A stretch of DNA of 64,000 nt from Takifugu bimaculatus (Eukaryota; Chordata; Actinopteri; Tetraodontiformes; Tetraodontidae), in NCBI GenBank assembly GCA_004026145.2, contig CP034994.1, positions 13,248,009 to 13,312,008 of the forward strand, in the 5' to 3' direction. The position numbers and the translations under genes were made by a program. Position 1 is the stretch's first letter; every line of letters starts with the position of its first letter. Below are positions 49,820 through 61,934 of the stretch, piece by piece. Below the pieces are notes generated by a model. That model saw nothing but the letters and a program-made list of their open reading frames with translations, did no database searches and was not told the origin of the DNA.

Positions 49820-50020
49820 AGCAAATTCAATTCATCTTGATTTACACAATGTCACAATCACATTTGTCTCTAGTAGCTTTCTAGAAACCCGGAGCCTAAC
49901 CCCCCCCCCCCCCTTCCCCAACAGGCCACAGTGGCAAGGGAAAACTCTCTTTAATAGGAAGAAAGCAGCATGAGCAGGACCACGCTCACATGGGGGGACC
50001 CTCCTGCTGATGAGAGTTGT
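49820..50020 (+). repeat. Dispersed teleost repeat, copy 2
   Basis: Matches copy 1 at 41640 in order and wording: cacaatgtcacaatc, agaaacccggagcctaac, a 14-base C run (49900-49913), cagtggcaagggaaaactct, aataggaagaaag, agcaggaccacgctcacat, ggggggaccctcctgctgatg. Confidence 0.6.
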
Positions 50021-51664
50021 TTAGGGTGTAGAACCTCCTGGCTTCTTTGTCTTTTTCTCTTCATCTTCAGTGACGTGAGATGTTCTTTGGTGGACTGAAT
50101 CCTCAGTCGATGTCTGCAGCCTGTAGCCTTGGTGTTTGTAGGTGTCTCAGGAGACTGAGCTATGAGGTGCTGACCTGACCTCTGACCTCTTCTATCACCA
50201 ATGCACTTCACAGGTAAGTCTGGTATTTGGTTCTTGCATGTTTAATTGTTTTTATTATTGTTGAACGATACTGAACCCAAGCCTTCTGCAGGATTTTGGT
50301 GGGAAAATATTTTCTGCAAAGTCTTTTTGCTGAAGGGCTGTAAAGAAGTCAGTATTTCAACTTTAATTGTAGAATTATTTATTTTATTGGAGGTATATTT
50401 ATTGAATAATTAACAAGCCAAAAGCAACGTTTTCTTAATTTATCCTCTTCATTACTAAAAGGTTTTTCTGTAATTTTATATATTTTACTCATGGATCAGA
50501 TCATGGAATGATGAACTTTGTACTTGCTGGATTTTGTATTGATTTAAACACTGCTCTGAATATCTTTATTCACCTAAAATAAACAATAAAAACACAAATA
50601 AAAAATGCATTAAAAAATTAATTAAATGCATGAAATAAATAAAGCCAGATAGAAAAGTGTCACCACCAGTACAGGATGACTGTTTTGTGCTTTAAAATAT
50701 GCACGATCATTAGTGTAGTTCAGGGGGGGTAGAAGTGCTAATTTAGCAGCAGCTACGGTGAAAGCGCCATCACCTCACAGTTTACACTCAAATCTAAAAT
50801 AATTTGGTCCGATGAACTGCTATTATAAAATAGGACTTTAATTAATTTAAATGTGTTTATTATAGCATCTCTCATTGTGATATAAAAAATACACTGGGAC
50901 AAACAGTATTTCATTTAAATAATGGAATGTTTTGAAGTTATGGCTCCTGTCAATATACACTATAGATTTCTCAGTGTGATTTTATTAACCGTGTATTGTA
51001 AATTCTTTTATGGACATGTGAGTGGTTGAAACAGCTACTCCTCTACATTTAATGCCAAAATTCATTATTCCTCCTCCTGTATAATAACAAAAAATAGTTA
51101 TTTTGTTTATAATAAACTCACAAAAGGCCCCTAGTCACATATGTATGCATTTGTTCCTCCGTTGTTGCCACGTGCAAAGATCACAGAGGAGTGCCGCATC
51201 ATTAGGATCATTAGGGTGTATTAATATGTGAACCAATAATTAAAACCGACAACACAAATACACAGGGGAAACACGAGGGTGCTGTGCTGTTTGTTTCATT
51301 TCGCTGCCTTCGTGGCCAGGTCACTCTTGAAAAAGAGAGATTTTAATCTCAATGAGTCTTTTACCTGGTTAATAATAATGTCCCTGCAAACACTAAAGCT
51401 CCGTACTGTCCCGTTGGCGACCACTAGGCGGCAATCTAGTTCAACAAACGTCAAAAGAAAATTAGATTTCATTCACTGTCTTGGAGGCAACTAATTTAAT
51501 GGAAGCATAACTTTATTAAAATGAGCTGTTACTTTTATTCAACACTGTTGCGCTAAAACACTAACCTCTTGGCAGTGTATAATTTTCTCACATTTCCATA
51601 AGGACAGAAGAGGAAGCCATGCAATCCTTGGCCTGTGTCGATTGTTCAGAAGTGCACAGTGAGC
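50021..51664. other. No gene recognised
   Basis: AT-rich intergenic DNA downstream of the dispersed repeat. No exon-like, tRNA-like or further let-7-like hairpin sequence was noticed on either strand. Confidence 0.5.
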
Positions 51665-51755
51665 TCCTCAAGGAAGGCAATAGACTGTATAGTTATCACC
51701 TGGGCGGGCAATCCCACCCACCAAACTATACAACCTACTACCTCACCCTGAGAGG
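51665..51755 (-). ncRNA. let-7a: let-7a microRNA precursor
   Basis: The reverse complement of 51724-51745 is exactly the 22-nt let-7a guide (UGAGGUAGUAGGUUGUAUAGUU in RNA, split here as UGAGGUAG + UAGGUUGUAUAGUU). The 3' arm (51672-51692) reads CTATACAGTCTATTGCCTTCC on the minus strand, the standard let-7a passenger. The arms pair across a loop of about 31 nt (tggtgggtgggattgcccgc...), giving a normal let-7 hairpin. It acts post-transcriptionally on differentiation and growth mRNAs. Second in the minus-strand cluster. Confidence 0.97.
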
Positions 51756-51924
51756 GCCCGTATCCAAAACAGGTTTGCATCAATTCTCCGAACATTAAAC
51801 AAATCACCTGCTCTGACAAGAGAGGGAAATCAAGAATATTCTATTACAATAGGCTGCTGCAAACTAATGTTTTTGTTGGACGTGTGGTTCTCCATCTGAA
51901 GGCGGCAGTGGGTGACTCAGCTGT

Positions 51925-52015
51925 CTCCTTAGGAAAGACAGTAGATTGTATAGTTATCTCACAAAGAGGTCACACAACCCCACAACTATTCAATCTACTA
52001 CCTCAACCCCAAGGA
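51925..52015 (-). ncRNA. let-7e: let-7e-type microRNA precursor (teleost let-7e guide)
   Basis: The minus-strand guide, reverse complement of 51984-52005, is TGAGGTAG + TAGATTGAATAGTT. It differs from let-7f only at position 16 (A for T) and is identical to the fish let-7e guide as I recall it. The 3' arm (51932-51953, CTATACAATC + TACTGTCTTTCC) pairs with it except for an A:A mismatch at guide position 16. It lies about 240 bases upstream of let-7a in transcription order, so the two almost surely share one primary transcript. Confidence 0.94.
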
Positions 52016-54085
52016 CAGCATCCACGCTGCTTCTGCATCAACAGCCAGCAAAGGTTCCTCCCCTGTAAGGGTACAAAAAGAAAGAAAAAGTCATCTAAAT
52101 CAACTACAGTAAATGTGGTTTGATTGTGATATTTGAGAGTATGTTTGAATTCCTTTAACCAAATGTTCATTTCCACTTCCTGTAAAGAAAAGATAGCTAT
52201 TTCACATTTTCCTCTGTGTCCATTACTCTTGTTCCAGCAAATTGTTCAGAAACACAGCATATTAATAAAAAGTAAATTTAAAAAAAACTGCGAGTGCTTC
52301 ACAACTACACAACGCGAACTGCCAAGATTTGGAGGGACGGTAATCACTTCTGATCAAAAGAGACCCTGTGAGATCAGACTGAGCATTCTGATCGGTTAAA
52401 AAAAATAATGCCAGGGAAAACAAACCACAGATGAATCGTCAGTGGTGAGCATAAATGGGAAATTAAGCGCACAATCATGTGCAAAAGCCCAACAAACAAC
52501 TCACTGGCTTCCTCGGACTCTAGCATGTGATCGAACGAAGAAAAAAACAAAAAGCTGCTCGATTCTGTGCCAGGAATTTGTTTCCGTTTTTTTGCCAAAA
52601 ACTGAGCTCATTCCAGCGGGCTATCCCTGTGTAGGCTGCCTGCCGCTCCTCACGCGAAGGTACAGCGTACAGATGCCCGCAAATATGACATCCACCAGCT
52701 GCCTCTGATTGTACGCTGGGATTCTGCCCCCAAAAGAAAAGAAGGAAGCACAAAATGGCGTTAGCACTTCGGCCATTTTAGGTCCGCTTCAGAACGCTAT
52801 AACATCTTTTGCCTTTTGGCTTTTTTTCTTTCTAAAGCTGTTCCATCGGGATAAAGAGAAAGCAGCTGTTGTGCCAAGCACTGTAAAAAAAACAAAAAAA
52901 ACAAGGTGCAGTTTCAGACAACACTCGACTCCTTAAAATTAGAGCCCAGCTGCAAAGTCAGAGAAACAGCAATGTTCTTGTATCGTGTGAAAACAGACAA
53001 GCAGACTGTGCTTCTTCTCTGACAAAGGTGCTAAAGAACAGTGTGCACAAACTGAAAGTGTTCAACTCTGCAGCGATAAAGGTTGGGATGGGCCAGTGCA
53101 CCAACAGTGACAGAAGAGTTAATAAGTGCCAGACTAAATGCCAGACCGGGGCCTCAGAGAGAAGTGAGGAGCTACGCTGTCTGCATAAATTAACAAGCAG
53201 CCACAAATCCTGAGACTTGGTCTGGCTCATCAACCGGTTAGTATTAACTAGGGTAATACTAAGAGATTAGTCTGGCTCCAGCAGTAGAGAAAGTAAAATC
53301 AGAACTGTTTGTATCCACAGCCAAAAAAATCCCTGAACAAACTCGTGTTTAGAGGACGACTAAACCACAGAAAACCACAAAATGAAGAAGTGTCTTTTAT
53401 CCTACAGAACAGCCAACAATTATAGAAATTTAACTTTTAACAAACTTCTGTCAGTAGTGTGTGTGTGTGTGTGTGTGTGTGTTTGCGTGAAAAGCAGTCA
53501 GTTGTCGAATGAAAATGTTGAAGCAAAGCCTTTTGCAGCAGCAGTGTTGAAAGGAATTGCCTCTAAGTGTAAGGCCTTTTGGGAGGTTAAGTTTATGTTG
53601 ATTTTGTTTAGGTTTATATAAATTTGGCTGACAGACACAGATGTTCCACAGCCTCATGGCAGCGATTAGAGCGTATTGATTATAATAAGTGTGGTGGACG
53701 TATAAACAACATTTGTAACTTTCATAAAAATGTCAGAATCACAACCAAAAACAATACAATCGTGAAGTTTTCCTCTTTAACAAATACACAAAGTCAAAAC
53801 TGCTGCCTAAAATTAAATTACAGGCAAAACATCCAAAAAGCAGGAACTTGTGAGCCATTTTTAACAAACCACGAGTCCCTGAAGGACAAACACCCTGGAA
53901 CTAACAGGCCTTCACTGCTCCTCCTGCTCTGACAGGGGATGGAAGGATTTGTCGCATTTCTTCTTCACCCAACACAAACAACATAAACACATAAATTAAT
54001 CAGCAAATCCCTGAACACACGCACACACACACGCACACACACAGCACCTCCGACTGCCAACAGATCTCCGAACTGCCGCAGGTTT
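52016..54085. other. No gene recognised; probable part of the primary let-7 transcript unit
   Basis: Lies upstream of the let-7 pair on the minus strand, so it may be intron or exon of the primary transcript. It has a (GT)n run at 53457-53483. No convincing coding exon. Confidence 0.4.
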
Positions 54086-54435
54086 TTTTTTTTTTTCGCA
54101 GGAAGCAGAGACAGGGAAATACCTATTGGATTTCCTGGTCCCCTGGTCCACGAGACTGAATGAATGCTTGGCAGACACAATGGACGGGGCACAAGATGAA
54201 CGGCGCTGGTTCTGGTGTAGTCTCTCTCTCTCGCTCTCCCTCCCTAAGCTCGGTGCCAACAATGGGCAGCGTCTGTATGCCAGGCAGAATTTCAATGAGG
54301 GAGGAAGGAGGTGGTGATGATGGAGGAAGAGGAGGAGTGCTGGGGGAGCCGGAGTTGGCATGAAGATCAGTGTTAAAATGATGTACGCGGATCTCTTGTT
54401 TAACTCCTGTCCCATCTGAATCGATGGGAAACATT
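54086..54435. other. Unresolved open frames on both strands near a strong plus-strand splice-acceptor-like site
   Basis: A 14-base T run followed by cgcag (to about 54101) looks like a good plus-strand acceptor. It leads into an open frame to about 54317 (contains LLDFLVPWSTRLNECLADTM). On the minus strand a 103-codon frame starts with ATG at 54434 and has a VKQE sumoylation-like motif and a proline/serine-rich stretch. I recognise neither; both may be chance or non-coding exon. Confidence 0.2.
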
Positions 54436-56249
54436 TTGGGGGTTTTCGATGTCTGAGCTCATGACGGAGAAGGGTGATAATTCTACAACACCTGCTGGTT
54501 TGTTTCCCGCATTAAAGGACGAAGGAGCGCCCGGCTTCCTCTGCTCCCGCTTGGCATCAAGCCCAATCTGCTGTTCTGTAACCCTGCTCAAACACACGTT
54601 GCCCACGTCTAGAGCGAATTACGGCGCCATATGCTTGTATTTAAGCACAACAAAAGCCCAGTACAAATTAGGCTCAGTCTATCCCGTCATATTTTGCAGA
54701 GAAATTAAATGAAGTTATGTCGAGTCCTCTCAGTTATCGCAGACATCGCCTCCTTTGTTTTGCAAAACAGAGGGCCGCATGCAAATATTGGCCTGACAGT
54801 CATACGAGCTAGGTAAACATGACGGGTGACATGTTTGATGAAAAGATAGTATGACCCAGATCGGACAGGAGTATAAGGAAGCTATTGTGTTGAGTATGTC
54901 AGTGCCCAACAACCATTTAAAATTACACTCAATCAATAAAGATAGGATTTTTTCATTATAAACCAACACTTTTTAGATTTTACTTCGAAGATTGCAGGAT
55001 ATTAGATCCAATACCACAAAAACAGAATCCAACCAGCCTGTTTTTGTTCTATAGCCTCCTCCTGAAGAACATGAAAGGTTTTGGTCCTCTTCATCCACTC
55101 TAGCTGCTCTCCTCTTCTTCATTTTTTGCCCATGCTTTTGCTAATGCGCTTAAAAGATGCGTGGTTACCATGGTTTCAAATGTTTCTGATCGCTCGGATG
55201 CCTGGCGTGGCGTGTTGCTTCACGCCCACATGTCAGAGCAGGAATGCCACACGGAGTGGGCAACACGCAGGTTCACACCTGGCGTATGCACACCCGCACA
55301 GCCAGATGTCAGCATTAGCGTGCGCATAACAGCAAATACATGTGCAAGAGCACAAAGTTGTGTGTGTCAGGACAAAACAGCTGCAGCTTCCTGTATGAGA
55401 GACAAACTTCCTGTTGCTGCTGTGCAAAAAGAGCAGCCGGTCAGCCAAGATATCGACCAATCAGACATGTTGAGGCTGAATGCAGGAAGTTAGCCTGACT
55501 CAGAAGCATTATGAGGCAACACGATAAGTTCATCTGAGGATAAGAGAGGGGCGGGGAAAGCACTCTCCCACTCCCGCTCTACCTCTTTCTGTCTCTGTAA
55601 CCTTTGTTCTCTGTTTTTCTCGAGCTTCTTCATTTTGGCATCAACAGTAGGTTGGTATCACTACGAAACTCGTTTCTGGTGGTGCACTCTTCGAAATAAT
55701 AAAATCCGCTCTGTGCGGGGAGCTGGGAAATTTGAAAGCACAGGAATTAAAAGTAGTATGACCCACAAAACTGCGAGGAGCAAAATATGTAAAAAGGCTC
55801 TGCCCATACTGCAACACGTGGCACGAAGGCGCCATCTTACCCAACTGGATTTTGCTCTCAGTGCCCTTCCAAATATATACAAATACTTGACACAAAATTG
55901 ATGTAGTTCATAGAATTCAGCCATAATGCTGCCTCGAGCCTGTTGTTTGTAGTTTTAACACACGACGATAAATGTGCGTAATAAGGGGTACTGTGAACGC
56001 AGCAGTGTCAGATTTCCGAACAATTTTCGCATACTAACCTCCAATTACCTGTCTGCCTGGGGGCTTGTCAGTTTCATCTCAAGTGCAAACTTATCCTGAT
56101 TAGAAAAAGATTAAACCGCTGCACATACACGCGACTTTGTGTGAACCTGCAGAGCACAAAGTGCAACCTCCATACAAAACAAATGAGATAACAGGCAAAT
56201 ATTACCCCTGCATTAGCTAAAATAAGGGCTGTGGGCGCTAAGAAAGCGG
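54436..56249. other. No gene recognised
   Basis: Mixed-composition intergenic or intronic DNA. Several open frames of 75-110 codons are present, with no domain or splice support. Confidence 0.4.
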
Positions 56250-57610
56250 GCGATTGTCTCATCTGTCGTGTGGGCGCTGCTCTTCAACGCCGGACAGTCG
56301 GCCCTACTGTACTGACCTGAGGACGACAGCACCTCTCTGCCACGGACGACCCTTTAGGAGAAGTGAGAAGGGGGGGGAAGGCCAGCTAGTTTTCTACCAG
56401 ACACCTGTTCCCCACAGAAAGCCACGGGAAGATGGTTCAGCGCCCTGTCAGAGCCTGCTGTCCTGAAGCAGAGAGGGGAGCGGAAGAAGGGTGCTGGGGC
56501 ACAGAGAGAAACAAATCATGGAAGCAGGAGAGAGATGGTCAGCAGAGAGCCGAATCCCTCTGATGAACAGAAAAGTTACTCCTGTTATATCCAATAAACC
56601 AAAATGGCGGCGTGCAACGTGCAGCGTGGCAATCGACAACGACGGACACATTTAAAGAAGGAAGGCCGGAACGGGGTAGGGGCAGGAGGGCAAAGCGGTC
56701 CGGAGGAGAAAGATTACAGGGCACTGAGACAGACAGGAAGAGGTGATGCAGGATTAAAAACGAGAAATACCTGGAGTCTGTACGTGAGCGGCGGGCTGGG
56801 CCGAACGACTGGAGGAGAAGAGGGCCGTGATGGCGGGAAGAAGGGAAAAGAGAGTAGAGCACACCCTCCGAGATCTACACCCCCTTCCCACAATCCCCTC
56901 CTACTGGCGTGAGTGCGCCTGTCCGTGCACGGGGTGACAGGAGGACGTTTCACTCGAACCGCACAAAAACACACACAAGCAAAAGGTACCGAAACAACAC
57001 GGAAAATCTCCGCAAAACACTCACAAACGGTCGCGTTGCTCGCGGTGACATGTGACCGAAAGGGAACTAAGCGCAGGGGCAGGCGGGCAGGAGCAGGCGG
57101 GCAGGAGGGCGCGTTAGACTGCAAACACACACATAATCAATTGGCCAGCCTTTGGATCGCCCTCTGCTCTGCCCTGTGCTGTGTTTGCCTCTGTCCGCCA
57201 GCCCACTTTGGCACCACTGCCAAGAGCGAAGGGGAGAAACGGGAGGGGAGGAGGAGGAGGAGAAGGAAGGGGTGTGCAGACAGAAAGAGGAAGGGAGGGA
57301 CGTGCTGTAGAGAGAGGGGGAACAGAAATGGGAGGAGTCAAGGAAAAAGAGTTAAGAAAGAGTGTGCGATATACAAGAATTAGTGAAAGAAAGAGAAGAA
57401 ACAGTCGAGGCGGAACCTCCGAAGAAGCTTGTTGGACTGCAAGTCTGGTCGTAGAGACAAAAGCACACAGCTCGCCGTGCATCGTACTTACTGCACATAC
57501 TGTCCCGCAGCAACTGGTGAGAATGACACATCCAGAAATGTCTGTCATGCCTCTTCAGCTCAATAGTCAGGCGCGCTAAAAATCCTCAGTCCGGCTTCCA
57601 GCAATCAAAA
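56250..57610. promoter_or_regulatory. CpG-rich block, candidate promoter and first exon region of the primary let-7 transcript
   Basis: CpG dinucleotides and purine-rich GC sequence are denser here than in the flanks. A YY1-type motif (aaaatggcggc) lies at 56591-56601. On the minus strand a consensus donor TGCA|GTAAGT ends a possible exon at 57492, pointing toward the let-7 pair 5.5 kb away. The plus-strand ATG in the YY1 motif opens 102 codons of low-complexity, Gly/Arg-rich sequence that I do not believe is a protein. Confidence 0.35.
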
Positions 57611-58905
57611 TGATGGGCCAAAAGCTCCCCCCGCGTCTTTTGCCTGCCTCCTTTTCTCCTTCTATCAACTTATCGTCTTCCTTCAAGACGATCATAACTC
57701 CCCCCCCCCACCTCAGGTGGGCGGGGTTTGAGCGAGTTCCACTAAAAATGAATCAACGATGACGAGGCTGGGCATCTTAAAGTGTTGCTTTTTTTTCTCC
57801 CTTGTCGTTGGCATCTCTCCCCGGTCTCCTGTCCACTGTCCTCACACCAGCTGGACGACGGAACACCAAAGCAGATCTTGATTATCGGTCGCCTCGCGAT
57901 GACCTCGGACATTAATCAAAGGAAGATACGTCCGTTCATAAACGGCTGACCTTCTCTCGCAGTCTACCGGCAGACCAATCGCTGGCTTTTGAGCGGGTAT
58001 CCCGAGCCGAGCCAACCAATCACAGCCCAAGTCTGGGCTGATGTCATTTTTAAACTGCAGATTTGAAATAAAATCTATAATTAAAAAAACGATTTTTAGT
58101 GATTTTAAGTTCAAAAGTCTGTGCTTTTTCTGCCCACTCAAACTGCATTTTGATGAGTAATTGTTAAACCTTGTTGCAGCTTCTGTGAAGCAGCCAAACC
58201 CACACACACACACACACACACACATGCACACACGTGTTCCTGCAGGGTCCTCCCACCCTTTAGACACTCACCAAAGAAACAAAGTCCAGCTGCTTTGCTT
58301 AAACTCCCCACGGGTCTTTTCTCAAAGATGGGACAATAGAGCGGCGCACATTCATACTGTACACAGACTGGCGCACACGCATGTGTGTACAATCCGGTTC
58401 TTCCATGGAGGCGCAGACCCAGCCAGCACGTTGGACAGCCCCTCCACCTGACGTCATGTCTTCTTTGTTGTTTATGCATTTATTTCTCTCCTCAGCTGAA
58501 CTCTCTGAACCCGATGCCCCCCTCCACCCACCCCCCTCCCAGTCCTCCAGGCAGTATGGTCGTCCAACCCCACAGTTACCCCCTGCCAACGAAGGCGGGC
58601 AAATACGGCCGGTCTTCAACAAGGGACATGAGAGGAAACAGAAACAGGCGGAATAAAAAATGGAGTTCAAAATGATCTCTCACTTTTTTTCTCCACTCCT
58701 TTCCTTCTTGGATCGCTCCCCGCGTCTCTTCCTGCTTGGCTTGTAAAAGTTTCAGCTGCGCGGCGGGCCGGCCTCTTTTGGCAGCCGTCCAGCTCTTGAC
58801 TCTCCTGTCCCCTGCAAGAGAAAAGAGAGAAGGAGGGGAGGACAAATATAGTCACAGCCAGACTGCAGCGCACAGAAGTCCTCGGAACGCAGTGCCACCA
58901 TTTTA
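57611..58905. other. Moderately GC-rich intergenic DNA, no gene recognised
   Basis: Contains a short C run (57699-57708) and a (CA)n tract (58199-58223). Pro-rich and Arg/Lys-rich open frames overlap on both strands at 58380-58850, with no recognisable domain. A ttgcag acceptor-like site occurs on the minus strand near 58815. Confidence 0.35.
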
Positions 58906-61600
58906 ATCACCCGCACACACACAGGAAAGAAGTTTGTGTCACTGCCTCACGGCTTAGGCTGAGCAGCAGAAAAGCGTTTTTACATCAGATCTGTAGTCAA
59001 AGGCAAGGAATGATTGCAGGAGGACCCCCACCACCCCCACTAACCAGCTTTTAAACAACTGTGACAGTTTAATCTGATAACAGTGTGTTTTGGTGCTCAC
59101 ACCCAGTTCACATGAGGACACTGTCTCTTGTTATTCAGGCATGCGTCAAAAGATTTACAGGAGAGCTTTTAAAAGCCAAATATTACCACTGCCTTCAAGC
59201 TCGAAGCACCGCTGACAAATCCTCAGGTTCCTACGATTGGCCTGAACACAAAAACGTGGGACATATTTCTGTTAACAGTCTGCTTAATCACCCATATAGT
59301 TTAATATCTATAGGTTAGTCATTTGAATTATGCATCCAATCACGCAGTGAATGAAATAAGTCAGCATTCCATTCTTCTTTTTTTATCCACATTACAATGG
59401 TTTCTTTTTTCTTAAGTAAATGTAAAAGTGTCATGTTGGGGCAGTATAGTAGCATAAGAGAAGAGGTTAAAACAGGAGTTCTTAACAACATAGTTCTGTT
59501 CAGGTCTTCTTCTCAGGCCAATTTTATTGACCAGAACCAGCACTTTTACTCAATCGGGCCTGATCCAAAGCACTAATTAATTCATATACTTTGGATCGCC
59601 TGTGATTTCCCCTAATTACATGTATAACTATCAGCTAAATTCACATAAATGCAGTACAATTTTCCACTGAGGTATTATTCGTTTAAAAACGGAGTTATAA
59701 ATAGCGACTCGTTGTTTGACTACAAGTAGTCAAAGTTGTCATAGCATTAGCCATTTCACTTAAAAAGCTATACGAAAAAGCATCAGAAACAGAGACCAGG
59801 AGCAATCTTTCTCACCTAGATGATTTAGGCGGTGCTGAAGGATAAAGAGAGTTCTCCCAATCGGATATAGGCCTTGTTGGATTTTATAAATTTATGTAGG
59901 AGCAGATTTTGCGGGTTTTCTGTCTGAATTAAATTGATTCGTAGACAGACACTAGTTGCTCGTAAAATGAAGAATTAAAAGGCTGGGGAAGACAAAGCCG
60001 CAATAAACATCTGCTCACACGTGTCCATACAAAGTAGCATAAACGATTGTCTCTTTATTTTTGTTATCTGTTTAATAGCGGATTAACGAAGCGTTGAAAA
60101 AATGTAAATGTAAAGGCGACATCTAGTGGTAATTGTCTGTAAAGGTGTTGCTGAAAAGTTATTTCAACTAATTAAATTTGTTGAAAATGTAGAAAGGTTT
60201 GTGGAATATTTCACTTTGTGTTGGGAAAACATGCACACATCAGTACAACTGCAAGTCTAGTACGTTAAATAAAATCATTGATTAATAATTCTTCGAAAGG
60301 TGTCAAGTTTTTTTTAAGTAAAAGCTTATAGGTCTTGTTTATTTGAACTTAGTTTGAGGTACAGTTGATTAAACGATCTTCACAAAATAAACACAATAAA
60401 GGCCTTTTTTTTAATTATCAAAGTGCGCCTTAATTATTGATGCAGCTGGTCTAAAACGTTCCCCTGGCGGCCATAGTTGGAATTGCAGCGGTCAAGTTTT
60501 TCCCCTTATATGACCTCTCTTGGCAACCATTCTCACAATTAATAAGATGCTGTGTCAGTTTGTATCAGTGCCGCTCAGTTTTATCCAACATAATTTATTT
60601 AGTCAGAAGATAAGATTTGCTTATGCTGGTGAGACTCACAGCAAATGCTTCCAGTGTGTTCCGTGACATATTATAGTAAAGAAAGCTGCAGAACTAGCTG
60701 AGAATTGAGGGTTTTCTTAGTCTCATTGCATACCACCCTGGGACAATACCATTTTTTTTAGTACTCCACAGTGAAAGTGTTGTTTGCGTGACTGTTCTCC
60801 ATCTTACATCTATGGGGAAGAGTAATACTTTCTGAACTAGTGTTACGCAATTATATCAGGCCCTCTTTGGCAAAATAATGCACTGCTGGATTTATTTTTG
60901 GTAATCTGGTCCTCCCTCCCTCACATAACCACTATTACTTTTATAAAACAAGCTGCTTGCAATTGTTACTTTAACCTCTATTTTGGGAATGACTGAAACT
61001 GACTCTCACTGAATTACAGCTTGAAGGGTTTAGCAGCTAAAACCTTTTAGGATTTGTCATGAAACAGGCCCTACTTCATGATCTACTACATTTAATTGCA
61101 TATGTTTTACAAGGGATTAATATTTCTCCCCTCTTAATCCCAGACCTCCAGACATGTGGATACTGGTGTGTTGAACTTCAACAAAAGCTTAAAATACAGC
61201 TTGCTACAATCTAAGATGGCTGTAATATTGGACACCAGACCGACTTTGCACTGGAGATCATAATTACTTTTAAAATATGCCATTTGATCTTCTAGGATTT
61301 TCTTATTCGTTTTCCAAGAATGACAGGTTTGTTTGTCAGACATTTTCCCATCATAAAACACAACTAAAATCCTAAACAGCATTTTTGTGAATTGTGACTA
61401 TCCACGTTGACACAGATTAAGCCTGCAGCTGAAAGTTTGAACTGATTTAGAAATGTATTTTCTAAAGTAAACACCAACTTATTCTTTTGTGTTTCCTTTG
61501 AAAAGTTCATTATAAAACTGTTTGGATTGTTAATTACTTTGGGTTTTATTTGGGATTTCGATTATTATTAATAATAATAATACACACGGCTCAAACTCAA
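58906..61600. other. AT-rich intergenic DNA, no gene recognised
   Basis: Few CpGs, many short A/T runs and no long open frame. The phrase gcgacatctagtggtaatt at about 60115-60133 is a wording often seen at ends of fish short interspersed repeats, but no repeat boundaries could be drawn. Confidence 0.5.
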
Positions 61601-61629
61601 AGCTATAGTGTTAAAAATAAAGAGCTTTT

Positions 61630-61934
61630 TGCTGCGTTTCTCCCACCGCACAAGAGTTCTGCGTGGAAGGCGGGGTTTGCGCTCGAGCCACAAAACTTTT
61701 GCGTGTGCGCGTGTTTTCGTCGCCACGCCTCTGTGCGTTTTCCTCCGCGCGTTCGTTTTGACCCGAACTCACACTTTTGTGTTCCTTTTTTTTCCTGCCC
61801 CCCCACCCCGGCCCACCCCACCAGCCAAACGACCCCGTTTTGCCCAGGAATCGCTCGCGTTTCGGGGAGAAGCCCCCCGGCAGAAGCGGTGTGCAGCGAG
61901 CGGAGCGTCGGCGGGGCAGGACGGCCATTGTGAG
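61630..61934 (+). promoter_or_regulatory. CpG-island promoter and non-coding first exon of a plus-strand gene continuing beyond the window
   Basis: GC- and CpG-rich stretch (cgcgcgttcg, gcggagcgtcggcggggcag) that ends in ccattgtgag|gtgagt, a near-perfect donor at 61935. No ATG-initiated frame crosses the junction convincingly, so the exon is read as 5' UTR. The gene cannot be named from it. Confidence 0.55.

Noticed and set aside
51665..52015. CRISPR-like spaced repeats (two similar 22-mers 240 bases apart)
   Set aside because: These are the two let-7 guides, each with its own hairpin; eukaryotic context.
56604..56912. 102-codon plus-strand frame beginning MAACNVQRGNRQRR
   Set aside because: The ATG is part of a YY1-type promoter motif; the rest is purine-rich, Gly/Arg/Glu-biased and lacks any domain. 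Promoter DNA is the simpler reading.
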